A stretch of 64,000 bases of DNA from Plantactinospora endophytica (GTDB taxonomy: Bacteria > Actinomycetota > Actinomycetes > Mycobacteriales > Micromonosporaceae), in NCBI RefSeq assembly GCF_016862915.1, contig NZ_BONW01000021.1, forward strand, positions 372,001 to 436,000. The letters are read 5' to 3'. Made by a program: the position numbers and the translations under genes. Of this stretch, positions 37,327-50,320 are shown one piece after another; the first letter of the stretch is position 1; each line of letters begins with the position of its first letter. The notes below the pieces were generated by a model. It saw only the letters and a program-made list of their open reading frames with translations. It ran no database searches and was not told where the DNA came from.

Positions 37327-37896
37327 TCAGCTCTCCTTGAACGGGAAGCCGAGGAGCTTGAGCAGCGCCCGGCCCTCGTCGTCGGTCTTGGCGGTGGTCA
37401 CCACGGTGATGTCCATGCCCCGGACGCGATCGATCCGGTCCTGGTCGATCTCGTGGAACACCGACTGCTCGGTCAGGCCGAACGTGTAGTTGCCGTTCCC
37501 GTCGAGCTTGCGCCCGTCCAGGCCGCGGAAGTCGCGGATCCGGGGCAGCGCGATCGAGAGCAGCCGGTCCAGGAACTCCCACATCCGGTCGCCCCGCAGG
37601 GTCACCTTGGCGCCGATCGGCATGCCCTCGCGGAGCTTGAACTGCGCGATGGACTTGCGGGCCCGGCGTACCTGCGGCTTCTGGCCGGAGATGGTGGCCA
37701 GGTCGCGTACGGCGCCGTCGATCAGCTTCGCGTCCCGGGCGGCCTCGCCGACACCCATGTTGACGACGATCTTGACCAGCCCGGGCACCTGCATCGGGTT
37801 CCCGTACTGGAACTGCTCGCGGAGCTGGCCCACGATCTCTTCGCGGTACCGCTGCTTGAGCCGGGGCAGCGTCTTGGTCTCGGTTGCCGTCATCAC
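37327..37896 (-). CDS. rplE: 50S ribosomal protein L5
   Basis: 189 residues; binds 5S rRNA and touches P-site t[23 protein letters not shown] and [20 protein letters not shown] are family hallmarks. It overlaps the rplX stop by four bases. Confidence 0.98.
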   Translation of the reverse strand: MMTATETKTLPRLKQRYREEIVGQLREQFQYGNPMQVPGLVKIVVNMGVGEAARDAKLIDGAVRDLATISGQKPQVRRARKSIAQFKLREGMPIGAKVTLRGDRMWEFLDRLLSIALPRIRDFRGLDGRKLDGNGNYTFGLTEQSVFHEIDQDRIDRVRGMDITVVTTAKTDDEGRALLKLLGFPFKES

Positions 37897-38207
37897 AGGT
37901 CCTTACCGGTGCTACGCGCGATGCGGACCTTCTGGCCACCCTCGTCGAACCGGTACCCGACGCGGGTCGGGTTGCCGTCGGAGTCCAGGACCATCACGTT
38001 CGAGACGTGGATCGCTGCCTCCTGGGTGACGATGCCGCCGGTCTTCGCACCGCGCTGGGTGGTGCGGATGCGGGTGTGCTTCTTGACCCGGTTCACGCCC
38101 TCGACCAGGACCTTGTCCTGCCGCGGGTAGGCCGCGATGACCTTGCCCTTGGCACCCTTGTCCTTGCCGGCGATGACGATGACCGTGTCGCCCTTCTTGA
38201 CCTTCAC
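37893..38207 (-). CDS. rplX: 50S ribosomal protein L24
   Basis: 104 residues from GTG 38207 ([18 protein letters not shown]), with the KOW motif at the start. It is an assembly initiator of the large subunit, three bases after rplN. Confidence 0.98.
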   Translation of the reverse strand: MKVKKGDTVIVIAGKDKGAKGKVIAAYPRQDKVLVEGVNRVKKHTRIRTTQRGAKTGGIVTQEAAIHVSNVMVLDSDGNPTRVGYRFDEGGQKVRIARSTGKDL

Positions 38208-38210
38208 GGT

Positions 38211-38579
38211 TTACAACACCTCCGGCGCGAGCGAGATGATCTTCATGAACCGCTTGTCCCGCAGCTCACGGCCAACCGGGCCAAAGATACGGGTACCGCG
38301 CGGGTCGCCACCATCCTTGATGATCACGGCCGCGTTCTCGTCGAATCGGATGTACGAGCCGTCCGGCCGCCGCTTCTCCTTCGCGGTGCGGACGACGACC
38401 GCCTTGACGACGTCGCCCTTCTTCACACCGGCACCGGGAATGGCGTCCTTGACCGTGGCCACGATGACGTCGCCGATGCCCGCGTAGCGCCGACCGGAGC
38501 CACCGAGCACCCGGATGCACAGGATCTCCCGGGCACCCGTGTTGTCGGCGACACGCAGTCGCGACTCCTGCTGAATCAC
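38211..38579 (-). CDS. rplN: 50S ribosomal protein L14
   Basis: 122 residues beginning [18 protein letters not shown], with [21 protein letters not shown]14 forms an intersubunit bridge. A 113-bp gap separates it from rpsQ. Confidence 0.98.
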   Translation of the reverse strand: MIQQESRLRVADNTGAREILCIRVLGGSGRRYAGIGDVIVATVKDAIPGAGVKKGDVVKAVVVRTAKEKRRPDGSYIRFDENAAVIIKDGGDPRGTRIFGPVGRELRDKRFMKIISLAPEVL

Positions 38580-38692
38580 GTCTATCTCCTATGTCTGCCA
38601 GTTCTCAGCCGGCGGACTTCCCGGCCCTGCCTTCGTTGACCGAAGTCCGTGCCGGCTGAGCTTGGCGGAACCCTTAGCCTGCGGTACGGCTG

Positions 38693-38968
38693 TTACTTGG
38701 CCTTCTCGAGGATCTCCACGACCCGCCACCGCTTGGTGGCGGACAGCGGACGGGTCTCCATGATCAGAACCCGGTCGCCGGTGCCGCACGCGTTCTGCTC
38801 GTCGTGCACCTTCAGCTTGCTGGTGCGGCGCATGACCTTGCCGTACAGCGCGTGCTTGACCCGGTCCTCGACCTCGACGACCACGGTCTTTTCCATCTTG
38901 TCGCTGACCACGAGGCCCTCACGGACCTTGCGCTGGGCCCGCGCCTTCGCGGTGGTTTCTTCGCTCAT
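38693..38968 (-). CDS. rpsQ: 30S ribosomal protein S17
   Basis: 91 residues, OB fold, with [20 protein letters not shown] and the typical [19 protein letters not shown] end. The start overlaps the rpmC stop (ATGA). Confidence 0.98.
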   Translation of the reverse strand: MSEETTAKARAQRKVREGLVVSDKMEKTVVVEVEDRVKHALYGKVMRRTSKLKVHDEQNACGTGDRVLIMETRPLSATKRWRVVEILEKAK

Positions 38969-39201
38969 GATGCAGTCACCTCAGTCGGCGCGGCCGAAAG
39001 CCCAAGCTCACGCTCACGCATGATCGTGTAGATCCGGGCAATCTCCCGGCGGATGACCTGGAGCCGGCGGTTGTTGTCCAGCTGTCCGGTCGCCGACTGG
39101 ACGCGGAGGTTGAACAGCTCCGCCTTGGCCTCCCGGAGCCGGCTGACCAGCTCCTCCTCGGAGAGCTCACGCAGCTCGCCGGCTTTCACGCCCGCGGCCA
39201 T
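38965..39201 (-). CDS. rpmC: 50S ribosomal protein L29
   Basis: 78 residues, two helices ([20 protein letters not shown] and the [17 protein letters not shown] signature). L29 lies beside the tunnel exit. One-base overlap with rplP and four-base overlap with rpsQ. Confidence 0.97.
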   Translation of the reverse strand: MAAGVKAGELRELSEEELVSRLREAKAELFNLRVQSATGQLDNNRRLQVIRREIARIYTIMRERELGLSAAPTEVTAS

Positions 39202-39626
39202 CAGCTTTCACCCACTTCGCGCGTCACAATGCGGCACTTCATCGGGAGCTTGTGGATCGCGCGACGCATCGCCTCTCGCGCGATCTGCTCGTTGGGGAAG
39301 GACATCTCGAAGAGCACCCGCCCCGGCTTGATGTTGGCCACCCACCACTCGGGCGAGCCCTTACCGGAACCCATCCGGGTTTCGGCCGGCTTCTTGGTCA
39401 GGGCCTGGTCCGGGAAGACCGTGATCCAGACCTTGCCACCACGCTTGATGTGCCGGGTCATCGCGATACGGGCCGCTTCGATCTGCCGGTTGGTCAGATA
39501 CGCGGACTCGAGCGCCTGGATTCCGAACTCGCCGAACACCACCCGGGTGCCACCCTTCGCCGCGCCGTGGCGGTCGGGGTGGTGCGGCTTGCGGAAGCCC
39601 TTCGGGGGCTTACGCGGCATCAGCAT
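39201..39626 (-). CDS. rplP: 50S ribosomal protein L16
   Basis: 141 residues starting [19 protein letters not shown]. The conserved [20 protein letters not shown] (about 74-93) faces the A-site tRNA elbow. It begins three bases after rpsC. Confidence 0.98.
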   Translation of the reverse strand: MLMPRKPPKGFRKPHHPDRHGAAKGGTRVVFGEFGIQALESAYLTNRQIEAARIAMTRHIKRGGKVWITVFPDQALTKKPAETRMGSGKGSPEWWVANIKPGRVLFEMSFPNEQIAREAMRRAIHKLPMKCRIVTREVGES

Positions 39627-39629
39627 CTG

Positions 39630-40508
39630 TCAGCCCTCCTGCGCTGAGCTGTCCGTTCCGGCGGAACCCGCCGGAGTCGCCGCGGCGGTAGCCGGCGCGG
39701 CGCTGTCGTTCGTCGCCTCGGCGGGCGTACCGGAGATCTCCGCCTGCGCGGCCCGGCCCGCCTCGGTGCCACCGGCAGTGGTGCCGGAGGAACCGGAACG
39801 GCCACGACGCGGCCGGTCGGGACGGTCGCCCCGCTCGCGGCGCGGACGCGCCGGACCCGCCTCGGCCGGGGCCTCCCGGCCGGGTACGGCGTCGCCCTTG
39901 TAGATCCAGACCTTCACGCCGATCCGGCCGAAGGTGGTCCGGGCCTCGAAGAAGCCGTACTCGATGTTGGCCCGCAGCGTGTGCAGCGGCACCCGACCCT
40001 CGCGGTAGAACTCGGTACGGCTCATCTCGGCGCCGCCGAGCCGGCCGGAGACCTGCACCCGGATGCCCCGCACGATCGGGTTCTTCATCGCGGACTGCAT
40101 GGCCTTACGCATCGCCCGGCGGAAGCTGACCCGGCTGGAGAGCTGCTCGGCCACGCCTTGCGCGACGAGCTGCGCGTCCGACTCCGGGCTCTTCACCTCG
40201 AGGATGTTGAGCTGCACCTGCTTGCCGGTCAGCTTCTCCAGCTCGCCACGGATCCGGTCGGCCTCCGCGCCCTTCCGGCCGATGACGATGCCCGGCCGGG
40301 CAGTGTGGATGTCGACCCGGACCCGGTCCCGGGTCCGCTCGATGTCGACCTTGGAGATGCCGGCCCGCTCCAGGCCCTTGGACATCATCCGCCGGATCTT
40401 GACGTCCTCGGCGATGTAGTCCTTGTAGAGCTTGTCCGCGTACCAGCGGGACTTCCAGTCGGTCGAGATGCCGAGCCGGAACCCGTGCGGGTGAACCTTC
40501 TGACCCAT
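39630..40508 (-). CDS. rpsC: 30S ribosomal protein S3 with long C-terminal tail
   Basis: 292 residues. The first 210 are standard: [14 protein letters not shown], the KH-domain [19 protein letters not shown] and the VKVWIYKGD end of the fold. The last 80 are disordered, first Arg-rich ([19 protein letters not shown]), then Ala/Thr/Ser-rich. S3 forms the mRNA entry tunnel. One-base overlap with rplV. Confidence 0.98.
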   Translation of the reverse strand: MGQKVHPHGFRLGISTDWKSRWYADKLYKDYIAEDVKIRRMMSKGLERAGISKVDIERTRDRVRVDIHTARPGIVIGRKGAEADRIRGELEKLTGKQVQLNILEVKSPESDAQLVAQGVAEQLSSRVSFRRAMRKAMQSAMKNPIVRGIRVQVSGRLGGAEMSRTEFYREGRVPLHTLRANIEYGFFEARTTFGRIGVKVWIYKGDAVPGREAPAEAGPARPRRERGDRPDRPRRGRSGSSGTTAGGTEAGRAAQAEISGTPAEATNDSAAPATAAATPAGSAGTDSSAQEG

Positions 40509-40999
40509 TACTCGGCACCCTCCGTCTTGCTCTGCGTCTCCGCGCTCTCGCTCGTCGACCCGGTCTCGGCCGGCGCGGTCGCCTTGGCCGGAGCGGCCTT
40601 CTTCGCCGCGCCCCGGCCGCCGCCCGGCGCCGCCGGTGCGACGGCCTCCACCGCGATGGTGATGTGGCAGGTCCGCTTGCGGATCCGGTACGCCCGGCCC
40701 TGCGCCCGCGGCTGGAAGCGCTTCATCGTCGGGCCCTCGTCCACGAACGCCTCGCTGACGAGCAACGCGTCGGGGTCCAGCCGCTCGTTGTTCTCCGCGT
40801 TGGCGATCGCGCTCGCGAGCACCTTGTAAACCTGCTCACTCGCCGCCTGCGGCGCGAACTGCAGCACCGTGAGCGCCTCCTTCGCGGGCAGACCGCGGAC
40901 GAGGTTGACCACCCGGCGCGCCTTGGTCGGCGAGATGCGCACGTGTCGCGCAACCGCCCGCGCGCCCGGAAGCACCGGAGCGTCGCCCTTTACTGGCAT
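40508..40999 (-). CDS. rplV: 50S ribosomal protein L22 with C-terminal tail
   Basis: 163 residues. The core ([20 protein letters not shown], the loop [20 protein letters not shown] that lines the peptide tunnel) is followed by about 45 Ala/Lys then Ser/Glu-rich residues. Macrolide-resistance changes map to that loop; it reads as wild type here. Confidence 0.98.
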   Translation of the reverse strand: MPVKGDAPVLPGARAVARHVRISPTKARRVVNLVRGLPAKEALTVLQFAPQAASEQVYKVLASAIANAENNERLDPDALLVSEAFVDEGPTMKRFQPRAQGRAYRIRKRTCHITIAVEAVAPAAPGGGRGAAKKAAPAKATAPAETGSTSESAETQSKTEGAE

Positions 41000-41036
41000 C
41001 GCTGAAACCCCTTGATCCTTTATCCGTGGTCGGCGC

Positions 41037-41318
41037 TCAGCGCCGGCGGCTCTTCCGGTCGTCCTTCTCGTGACCCTTGAACGTACGGGTCAGCGCAAAC
41101 TCACCGAGCTTGTGGCCGACCATCGCCTCGGTGATGAACACCGGGACGTGCTTGCGCCCGTCGTGCACGGCGATCGTGTGCCCGAGCATGTCGGGGATGA
41201 TCGTCGAGCGGCGCGACCAGGTCTTGATGACGTTCTTCGAGCCCTTCTCGTTCTGCGTCTCCACCTTCTTGAGCAGGTGGTCGTCGATGAACGGGCCCTT
41301 CTTCAGGCTGCGAGGCAT
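41037..41318 (-). CDS. rpsS: 30S ribosomal protein S19
   Basis: 93 residues ([41 protein letters not shown]). S19 lies in the head near the A site. It is 15 bases after rplB. Confidence 0.98.
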   Translation of the reverse strand: MPRSLKKGPFIDDHLLKKVETQNEKGSKNVIKTWSRRSTIIPDMLGHTIAVHDGRKHVPVFITEAMVGHKLGEFALTRTFKGHEKDDRKSRRR

Positions 41319-41333
41319 GTCTACCTATCTCCC

Positions 41334-42173
41334 TTAGCCGCGCTTACGGGTGGCGTAGCGGCGGCGGACGATGAGGCGGTCGCTCGCCTTGCCCTTCTGC
41401 CGGGTACGACCCTCGGGCTTACCCTGCGGGTTCACCGGGTGACGACCACCGGAGGTCTTACCCTCACCACCACCGTGCGGGTGGTCGACCGGGTTCATCG
41501 CCACACCACGGACGGTCGGGCGACGACCCTTCCAGCGCATCCGGCCGGCCTTGCCCCAGTTGATGTTTGACTGGTCGGCGTTGCCGATCTCGCCGATGGT
41601 GGCCCGGCAGCGCACGTCCACCCGCCGGATCTCGCCGGAGGGCATCCGCAGCGTGGCGTACGCCCCCTCCCGGCCCAGCAGCTGGATGCCGACGCCGGCC
41701 GAACGGGCCAGCTTGGCGCCACCGCCCGGGCGCAGCTCCACCGCGTGGATGGTGGAACCGACCGGGATGTTGCGCAGCGGCAGGTTGTTGCCCGGCTTGA
41801 TGTCGGCGCCCGGACCGGACTCGACCCGGTCGCCCTGCTTCAGGTCCTTCGGCGCGATGATGTACCGCTTCTCGCCGTCGGCGTAGTGCAGCAGCGCGAT
41901 CCGCGCGGTGCGGTTCGGGTCGTACTCGATGTGCGCGACCTTCGCCGGTACGCCGTCCTTGTCGACCCGCTTGAAGTCGATCAGACGGTACTGGCGCTTG
42001 TGCCCGCCACCGTGGTGCCGCGTGGTGATCCGGCCGTGGGCGTTACGCCCGCCCTTCTTCGGCAGCGGAACCAGCAGCGACTTCTCCGGCGTCGACCGGG
42101 TGATCTCGGCGAAGTCGGCGACGCTGGAGCCACGCCGGCCCGGCGTCGTCGGCTTGTACTTACGGATAGCCAT
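41334..42173 (-). CDS. rplB: 50S ribosomal protein L2
   Basis: 279 residues. The peptidyl-transferase region signature [20 protein letters not shown], with its conserved His, is at about 221-240. It is required for subunit joining. It follows rplW by 12 bases. Confidence 0.98.
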   Translation of the reverse strand: MAIRKYKPTTPGRRGSSVADFAEITRSTPEKSLLVPLPKKGGRNAHGRITTRHHGGGHKRQYRLIDFKRVDKDGVPAKVAHIEYDPNRTARIALLHYADGEKRYIIAPKDLKQGDRVESGPGADIKPGNNLPLRNIPVGSTIHAVELRPGGGAKLARSAGVGIQLLGREGAYATLRMPSGEIRRVDVRCRATIGEIGNADQSNINWGKAGRMRWKGRRPTVRGVAMNPVDHPHGGGEGKTSGGRHPVNPQGKPEGRTRQKGKASDRLIVRRRYATRKRG

Positions 42174-42185
42174 TGTCTATACCCC

Positions 42186-42488
42186 TCAGCTGACCGGGCC
42201 GCCGAAGGCCTCGATACGGTCACCGTCAGCCAGCTTCACCATCGCCCGCTTGGTGTTCTTGCGCTTGCCGTACCCGGTGCGGGTGCGCTTGCGCTTGCCC
42301 TCGCGGTTGAGGGTGTTCACCGTCAGGACGCGCACGTCGAAGATCTGCTGAATCGCGATCTTGATGGCGGTCTTGTTGGCGTCCGGGTGCACCAGGAAGG
42401 TGTACCAGTTCTTGTTCAGCTCGCTGTAGCTCTTCTCCGAGACGACCGGCGCGAAGATGATGTCCCGCGGGTCGGCGATGGTGCTCAC
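42186..42488 (-). CDS. rplW: 50S ribosomal protein L23
   Basis: 100 residues from GTG 42488, overlapping the rplD stop (GTGA). It carries the KSYSELNKN-like N-terminus and the loop [15 protein letters not shown]. It is the docking site for trigger factor and SRP at the tunnel exit. Confidence 0.98.
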   Translation of the reverse strand: MSTIADPRDIIFAPVVSEKSYSELNKNWYTFLVHPDANKTAIKIAIQQIFDVRVLTVNTLNREGKRKRTRTGYGKRKNTKRAMVKLADGDRIEAFGGPVS

Positions 42489-43138
42489 TTCTCGCTCTCC
42501 TCACCCTGCGCCCCACCACGGACACCCAGGAACTCGTCCAGGGCCTCCTTGGTGAAGACCACGTCGTCGGCCACCAGCACGTCGTACGTGTTGAGCTGGC
42601 CGACCTCCAGCAGGTGCACGCGGGCCTCGTTGCGCAGCGACAGCCAGTTCAGCTCGTCGGTGCTGTTGAGAACCACGAGCACCCGCTTGGCCTCGGTCGC
42701 CTTGCGCAGCGCGGTGAGGGCCGCCTTGGTCGACGGCTTGTCGCCGGAGACGAAGGTCTCGACCACGTGCACCTGGCCGCCACGGGCCCGGTCCGAGAGG
42801 GCGCCACGCAGCGCGGCGGCCTTCATCTTCTTCGGGGTCCGCTGGCTGTAGTCGCGCGGGACCGGCCCGTGCACGACGCCACCGCCGGCGAACTGCGGCG
42901 CGCGGATCGAGCCCTGCCGGGCCCGACCGGTGCCCTTCTGCTTGTACGGCTTCTTGCCGCCACCGGCGACCTCGCCGCGGGTCTTCACCTTGTGCGTGCC
43001 CTGCCGCGCGGCGGCGAGCTGGGCGACCACGACCTGGTGCATCAGCGCGATGTTGGCCTGTACGTCGAAGACCTCGGCCGGCAGTTCGACGGAGCCGGTC
43101 TTGGTGCCCTCGGCGTCCAGCACGTCAACGGTGGTCAC
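42485..43138 (-). CDS. rplD: 50S ribosomal protein L4
   Basis: 217 residues from GTG 43138. The extended tunnel loop [20 protein letters not shown] (about 68-87) is conserved. In E. coli L4 represses the S10 operon. Four-base overlaps with rplC and rplW. Confidence 0.98.
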   Translation of the reverse strand: MTTVDVLDAEGTKTGSVELPAEVFDVQANIALMHQVVVAQLAAARQGTHKVKTRGEVAGGGKKPYKQKGTGRARQGSIRAPQFAGGGVVHGPVPRDYSQRTPKKMKAAALRGALSDRARGGQVHVVETFVSGDKPSTKAALTALRKATEAKRVLVVLNSTDELNWLSLRNEARVHLLEVGQLNTYDVLVADDVVFTKEALDEFLGVRGGAQGEESEK

Positions 43139-43800
43139 TTGGCCGCACCGCCCTTCTTCGCGTCGGCCTTCGCCGCCGAGCGGACCAGCACCAGCGCGCC
43201 CTTGGGGCCGGGGATGGCGCCGCGGACCAGCAGCAGGTTGTTCTCCGGGTCCACCGCCTGGATGGTGAGGTTCTGCACGGTGAACCGCACCCCACCCATC
43301 CGGCCGGCCATCCGGACGCCCTTGAAGACGCGGCCCGGGGTGGCGCAGGCGCCGATCGAGCCCGGCGAGCGGTGCTTGCGCTCGACACCGTGGCTGGCGC
43401 GCAGGCCGTGGAAGCCGTGCCGCTTCATGACACCGGCGAAGCCCTTGCCCTTGGTCCGGCCGGTCACGTCGATCGGCGCGCCCACGGGGAACGCCTCGAC
43501 GCTGACCTCCTGGCCCAGCTCGTACTCCTCGGCGTCGGCGGTGCGCAGCTCGACGATGTGCCGGCGCGGCGCCACGTTCGCCTTGGCGTAGTGGCCGGTG
43601 ATCGGCTTCTTGACCTTCCGGGGGTCGATCGCGCCGTACGCCAGCTGGACCGCGGAGTAGCCGTCCTTCTCAGCGGTGCGGACCTGGGTCACGACACACG
43701 GTCCGGCCTGCACCACGGTCACCGGGACAACCTTGTTGTTGTCCCAGACCTGGGTCATGCCGAGCTTGGCGCCCAGGATGCCCTTCACTTGCCTGTCCAT
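43135..43800 (-). CDS. rplC: 50S ribosomal protein L3
   Basis: 221 residues ([16 protein letters not shown] at the start, the loop reaching the peptidyl-transferase centre around [11 protein letters not shown]). It follows rpsJ by 11 bases. Confidence 0.98.
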   Translation of the reverse strand: MDRQVKGILGAKLGMTQVWDNNKVVPVTVVQAGPCVVTQVRTAEKDGYSAVQLAYGAIDPRKVKKPITGHYAKANVAPRRHIVELRTADAEEYELGQEVSVEAFPVGAPIDVTGRTKGKGFAGVMKRHGFHGLRASHGVERKHRSPGSIGACATPGRVFKGVRMAGRMGGVRFTVQNLTIQAVDPENNLLLVRGAIPGPKGALVLVRSAAKADAKKGGAAK

Positions 43801-43811
43801 TAGTCCGGTCC

Positions 43812-44120
43812 CTACAGCTTGATCTCGATGTCGACGCCAGCCGGCAGGTCGAGGCGCATGAGCGAGTCGACCGTCTTCGGGGTCGGGTCGATGATGTCGA
43901 TCAGACGCTTGTGCGTGCGCATCTCGAAGTGCTCACGCGAGTCCTTGTACTTGTGCGGCGAACGGATCACGCAGAAACGGTTGATCTCCGTGGGCAGCGG
44001 CACCGGGCCCGCGACCTGAGCCCCGGTACGCGTCACCGTCTCAACGATCTTGCGCGCCGAGGAGTCGACCACCTCGTGGTCGTACGCCTTGAGCCGGATG
44101 CGGATCTTCTGTCCCGCCAT
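43812..44120 (-). CDS. rpsJ: 30S ribosomal protein S10
   Basis: 102 residues from ATG 44120 ([19 protein letters not shown]). The tip loop [17 protein letters not shown] is conserved. First gene of the S10 operon, with its own promoter candidate about 200 bases upstream. S10 (NusE) also joins the transcription antitermination complex. Confidence 0.98.
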
Positions 44121-44321
44121 GGTGGCCTCTGTTCCTTCTCTCGCCTTGTCCGTCCCGCCCGCCCGCTCCAGCGGAGCCGCTGTCCCGGAGGGAAGCGGGA
44201 TGTGCCATGCCGGGCTCGGGCGCTGCCCAGTTCCCGTGCTGTCCGACCCCCGCGGTCGGGCGTGTCGCACCCCGGGGCCGGACTCCACCCCGGAAAGTCC
44301 GAGGCGGTCCCGCCCGTGCGG

Positions 44322-44350
44322 GAAGTATCGGGGCGCCGGACGTAGATCAA
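44322..44350 (-). promoter_or_regulatory. Candidate promoter of the S10 operon
   Basis: On the minus strand TTGATC (44350-44345) and TACTTC (44327-44322) are 17 bases apart. The site lies 22 bases after the tuf terminator hairpin and about 200 bases before rpsJ, so the S10 operon seems to start its own transcript with a long GC-rich leader (44121-44320) that codes nothing I can see. Confidence 0.6.
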
Positions 44351-44371
44351 CTACCTCCGGACGCCCAGCAA

Positions 44372-44402
44372 GGGTGGTTGACTGCTGGGCAGCCAACCAC
44401 CC
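44372..44402 (-). terminator. Hairpin terminator after tuf
   Basis: A 14-bp stem (GGGTGGTTGGCTGC with GCAGTCAACCACCC on the minus strand, one G-U pair) closes a three-base loop, 75 bases beyond the tuf stop. Confidence 0.65.
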
Positions 44403-44476
44403 CGCCGGTACGCAACCTGACCAGTATGCCGTACTACCGCACGGCAACGCTAATCGGGGTTACCTGAATTACTTGA

Positions 44477-45670
44477 TTACTTCACGATCTTCGTGACGAA
44501 GCCCGCGCCGACCGTACGGCCACCCTCGCGGATCGCGAACTTGAGGTTTTCCTCCATCGCGATCGGCTGGATCAGCTTCACGGCCATCGTGGTGTTGTCA
44601 CCCGGCATGACCATCTCGGTGCCCTCGGGCAGCGTGACGACGCCGGTGACGTCCGTGGTCCGGAAGTAGAACTGCGGACGGTAGTTCTGGAAGAACGGGG
44701 TGTGCCGGCCACCCTCCTCCTTGGAGAGGATGTAGACGGTCGCCTCGAACTCCGTGTGCGGGGTGGTGGTGCCGGGCTTGACGACCACCATGCCGCGCTC
44801 GACGTCCTCGCGCTTGATGCCCCGGAGCAGCAGACCGACGTTCTCACCCGCACGGGCCTCGTCGAGCAGCTTGCGGAACATCTCGATACCGGTGCAGACC
44901 GTCTTCTGCGACTTCTCGCGGATACCGACGAGCTCCACCTCCTCGTTCGGCTTGAGGATGCCGCGCTCGGCGCGACCGGTGACCACGGTGCCCCGACCGG
45001 TGATCGTGAAGACGTCCTCGATCGGCATCAGGAACGGCTTCTCGGTCTCCCGCTCCGGCTGCGGAATGGCGGTGTCGACAGCGCTCATCAGGTCCATGAG
45101 CTTGTCGGTCCACTCCGGGTCGCCCTCGAGCGCCTTCAGCGCCGAGACCCGGACGACCGGCAGGTCGTCACCGGGGTACTCCTGCGCCGACAGCAGCTCG
45201 CGGACCTCGAGCTCGACGAGCTCGAGCAGCTCCTCGTCGTCCACCATGTCGCTCTTGTTCAGCGCCACGACGATGTAGGGAACGCCGACCTGGCGGGCCA
45301 GCAGCACGTGCTCGCGGGTCTGCGGCATCGGGCCGTCGGTCGCCGCGACCACCAGGATCGCGCCGTCCATCTGCGCGGCACCGGTGATCATGTTCTTGAT
45401 GTAGTCGGCGTGACCGGGGCAGTCGACGTGTGCGTAGTGCCGCGCCTCGGTCTGGTACTCGACGTGTGCGATCGAGATCGTGATACCGCGGGCCTTCTCC
45501 TCCGGCGCCTTGTCGATCTCGTCGAACGGCGTGTACGGGTTCAGGTCCGGCATCTTGTCGTGCAGGACCTTGGTGATGGCCGCCGTCAGCGTCGTCTTAC
45601 CGTGGTCGATGTGACCAATGGTGCCGATGTTGACGTGCGGCTTAGTCCGCTCGAACTTCGCCTTCGCCAC
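44477..45670 (-). CDS. tuf: Elongation factor Tu
   Basis: 397 residues from GTG 45670 behind AGGAGG. GTPase motifs: GHIDHGKT (19-26), DCPGHADY (83-90), NKSD (138-141) and SALK. The switch I RGITI segment is intact. Delivers aminoacyl-tRNA to the ribosome. Glycines in CTGIEMF and ENVGLL, the places where thiopeptide-resistance changes are known, are wild type. It ends the rpsL-rpsG-fusA-tuf operon, 236 bases after fusA. Confidence 0.99.
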   Translation of the reverse strand: MAKAKFERTKPHVNIGTIGHIDHGKTTLTAAITKVLHDKMPDLNPYTPFDEIDKAPEEKARGITISIAHVEYQTEARHYAHVDCPGHADYIKNMITGAAQMDGAILVVAATDGPMPQTREHVLLARQVGVPYIVVALNKSDMVDDEELLELVELEVRELLSAQEYPGDDLPVVRVSALKALEGDPEWTDKLMDLMSAVDTAIPQPERETEKPFLMPIEDVFTITGRGTVVTGRAERGILKPNEEVELVGIREKSQKTVCTGIEMFRKLLDEARAGENVGLLLRGIKREDVERGMVVVKPGTTTPHTEFEATVYILSKEEGGRHTPFFQNYRPQFYFRTTDVTGVVTLPEGTEMVMPGDNTTMAVKLIQPIAMEENLKFAIREGGRTVGAGFVTKIVK

Positions 45671-45906
45671 TGGTGTCCTCCTGTGGACTTCTTGGTTCGT
45701 ACGCCCGGCACGCCATTCGGCGCTCAGGACTCTGTCGACAGCCTTTCCGACCGAGGGTTCCCGGACGGGAAGTCATGTGGGTCTTGCGGCGGTGAAACCT
45801 TCAGGCCCGGTCTCGCAGCCCGGCCCGTGGGCGCCGCGGGCGAGATTACCCGCCCGCAGCACTCGCGGTATCACCGGCCCGGCCACGGGTCAGTGCGCGT
45901 TTCCGC

Positions 45907-48003
<2,097 letters not shown>

Positions 48004-48096
48004 TTCAATCCCTACTTGTCGTCTCGTCGTCGTCGATGTGATCGCGACCGTTGCCGGGCCCCGGCGCGGCGGACCGCGCCGGAGCCCGGATGGCCG

Positions 48097-48567
48097 TTAC
48101 CAGCGGTAGTGCGCGAAGGCCTTGTTGGACTCGGCCATCTTGTGGGTGTCCTCACGCCGCTTGACGGCGGCGCCAAGACCGTTGCTCGCGTCGAGCAGCT
48201 CGTTCATCAGCCGCTCGACCATCGTCTTCTCCCGACGGGCGCGGGAGTAGGTGACCAGCCAGCGCAGGCCGAGCGTGGTGGCACGCTGCGGCTTGACCTC
48301 GACCGGCACCTGGTAGGTCGCGCCACCGACCCGGCGGCTGCGCACCTCCAGGGTCGGCTTCACGTTGTCCATCGCCCGCTTGAGGGTGACCACCGGGTCG
48401 GTGCCGGACTTCTCCCGGCAGCCCTCCAGGGCCTCGTAGACGATGCGCTCGGCGAGCTGACGCTTGCCGCGCAGGAGGATCTTGTTCACCAGCTGGGTGA
48501 CCAGCGGCGAGTTGTAGACCGGGTCGGCGACCAGCGGCCGGCGCGGAGCAGGGCCCTTACGCGGCAT
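48097..48567 (-). CDS. rpsG: 30S ribosomal protein S7
   Basis: 156 residues from ATG 48567 ([20 protein letters not shown]), with the 16S-binding [20 protein letters not shown]. It starts the head assembly; in E. coli it represses the str operon. It begins one base after the rpsL stop. Confidence 0.98.
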   Translation of the reverse strand: MPRKGPAPRRPLVADPVYNSPLVTQLVNKILLRGKRQLAERIVYEALEGCREKSGTDPVVTLKRAMDNVKPTLEVRSRRVGGATYQVPVEVKPQRATTLGLRWLVTYSRARREKTMVERLMNELLDASNGLGAAVKRREDTHKMAESNKAFAHYRW

Positions 48568-48568
48568 G

Positions 48569-48943
48569 TCAGCTCTTCTCCTTCTTCGCGCCGTAACGGC
48601 TGCGGGCCTGCTTGCGGTTGCGGACACCCTGGGTGTCCAGCGAACCGCGGACGATCTTGTAGCGCACGCCCGGAAGGTCCTTCACCCGGCCGCCGCGGAC
48701 CAGGACGAGGGAGTGCTCCTGGAGGTTGTGCCCGACGCCCGGAATGTAGGCGGTCACCTCGATCTGGCTGCTGAGCTTCACCCGAGCGACCTTGCGCAGC
48801 GCGGAGTTCGGCTTCTTGGGGGTGGTGGTGTACACGCGCGTGCACACGCCGCGCCGCTGAGGACTCCCCTTCAGCGCCGGCGTCTTGGTCTTACTCGTCT
48901 TCGCCTGGCGGCCCTTGCGGACCAACTGCTGGATCGTGGGCAC
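48569..48943 (-). CDS. rpsL: 30S ribosomal protein S12
   Basis: 124 residues from GTG 48943 ([20 protein letters not shown]). The decoding-centre loops [19 protein letters not shown] and [17 protein letters not shown] are wild type, so the streptomycin-resistance lysines are intact. First gene of the str operon; a strong promoter lies about 300 bases upstream. Confidence 0.99.
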   Translation of the reverse strand: MPTIQQLVRKGRQAKTSKTKTPALKGSPQRRGVCTRVYTTTPKKPNSALRKVARVKLSSQIEVTAYIPGVGHNLQEHSLVLVRGGRVKDLPGVRYKIVRGSLDTQGVRNRKQARSRYGAKKEKS

Positions 48944-49213
48944 CGGGTTTTCCGCTCCCTTCGGCCGCCTGTCTGCGACCGCGCCGTGTGTCTTTAGCCC
49001 CCCGTGCGGGCGGCTCTCCTACCTTCCAACCAGGGCCGTCAGGTGACGGTCCCGGCACCCGCGGTCGGGCGTGTCGCCCGCTCGCGGTTTCCCGTCGTCG
49101 CTCGTCGACGCCGGATTCCAGCTCGTCGGCACGCTGGGGCGTAGCCGACTCGTTTCGACTTTGTCGTGACGTTGCTCGATTGCCACCATGTGGGCTCGGG
49201 CACACGCACGAGT

Positions 49214-49233
49214 TGCCCGGGCAAGCCCGGGCA
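49214..49233 (-). promoter_or_regulatory. Hairpin in the rpsL operon leader
   Basis: A nine-base inverted repeat TGCCCGGGC/GCCCGGGCA with a two-base centre lies just downstream of the rpsL promoter, near the expected 5' end of the transcript. It could stabilise the leader or bind a regulator. The rest of the 48944-49435 gap shows no gene. Confidence 0.45.
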
Positions 49234-49242
49234 CGAGAGGAA

Positions 49243-49271
49243 AGAGTACCTACCGTGAGTGGGCACGTCAA
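49243..49271 (-). promoter_or_regulatory. Promoter of the rpsL-rpsG-fusA-tuf operon
   Basis: On the minus strand TTGACG (49271-49266) and TACTCT (49248-49243) are exactly 17 bases apart, an excellent housekeeping-sigma match. Confidence 0.72.
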
Positions 49272-49435
49272 AACTGGACTCAGGGAGGTTGTCCACCAAC
49301 CCCCGGCGAGGCCCGGATCTCCGCGTCGCTCCCGACAAGCACTGCCGGTTTTCAAGTGTACCGGCTGATCTCAGGATCGGCCCGTCGGCCCGGCAACCCG
49401 ACAGCCGCCCGCCCCAGCCGCCGCCGCGCCGGCAC

Positions 49436-50320
49436 TCAGGCCAGTTGCAGCAGCACCGCCACGGCCACCGCCAGCACGGTCAGCGCGAGACCCACCCCGG
49501 CACAGACCAGCCCGGAGATGGCCAGCCCTCGGCCGGTGAACCGGACCGGTGGCGCCGTACCGGCCGACGCCGCGCCGCCGGCCGCCCGGCGACGCCACGG
49601 CCAGGCGGCCGTACCGGCGGGCGAGGTCTGTCGGCGGCCCAGCTCGCCGAGCAGTACCCCGGCCACCCCGAGCAGCCCGGCGAGCACCGCGAAGGCGCCG
49701 GCCACCCAGCCGCCCCAGCCACCCGAGACGCCGACGAGCCCCAGGCATCCGCCGGCGAGGGCGACGAGCACCGAGCCGATCCCGGTGACCAGCGAGGCCA
49801 CCGCCGGCCCCGAGGTGACCGGAGCCACGTCGAGATAGACCAGGCCGAACGGCGTACCCGGCACCGTGTCCACCCGGCTCGGCGAGCGCAGCGACTCCCG
49901 GGGCGGCGCCGGCACCGCCGCCGGTCCGGCACCGCCGGCCCCGCTCGGCCCGCCATGCGGCCCGGCCGTTCCGGGGTAGCCGGCCGGGGCGCCGCTCGGC
50001 ACCGCGACCCGGAGCGGCTCCGCCACCGGGTACGCGGTGACCGGCGGCGTACTTCCCGCGGCCGGGACCGGCCCCCAGGCGGATATCGCCGGCACCGGGG
50101 ACCCGGACGGGCTCGGACCGGAGGCCACCGGGGTCACCGGGCTCGGACTGGAGGTCGCCGGGCTCGGGGTCACCGGGTTCGGAGCGGTCGACGACACCGT
50201 CGCATCGGGCGGCAACGTGTACGAGGGCTCGTGGTGGCGAGACTCCTGCCCGGCGGGCTGCTGCCCCGGCGTCCCGTCCGCCGCGCGCTCCACCCCGGGT
50301 GGCTGCGCCTCCTCCGTCAC
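49436..50320 (-). CDS. Proline-rich DUF4190-like membrane protein
   Basis: 294 residues from GTG 50320, which follows GGGGGAG. About 150 Pro/Ser/Thr/Ala-rich residues are followed by three or four transmembrane helices (about 165-190, 192-215 and 262-288) with Gly/Val/Leu-rich sequences typical of DUF4190-type proteins. The function is unknown. It is the second of two such genes between rpoC and rpsL. Confidence 0.7.
   Translation of the reverse strand: MTEEAQPPGVERAADGTPGQQPAGQESRHHEPSYTLPPDATVSSTAPNPVTPSPATSSPSPVTPVASGPSPSGSPVPAISAWGPVPAAGSTPPVTAYPVAEPLRVAVPSGAPAGYPGTAGPHGGPSGAGGAGPAAVPAPPRESLRSPSRVDTVPGTPFGLVYLDVAPVTSGPAVASLVTGIGSVLVALAGGCLGLVGVSGGWGGWVAGAFAVLAGLLGVAGVLLGELGRRQTSPAGTAAWPWRRRAAGGAASAGTAPPVRFTGRGLAISGLVCAGVGLALTVLAVAVAVLLQLA

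Noticed and set aside
44477-45670. Possible thiopeptide (GE2270-type) resistance change in EF-Tu
   Set aside because: An Ala in the [12 protein letters not shown] segment first looked like a known resistance position. Counting against the E. coli protein placed it at 268, while the glycines at 257 and 275 are intact.
48569-48943. Streptomycin-resistance substitution in S12
   Set aside because: Both critical lysine loops ([10 protein letters not shown] and [10 protein letters not shown]) read as wild type.
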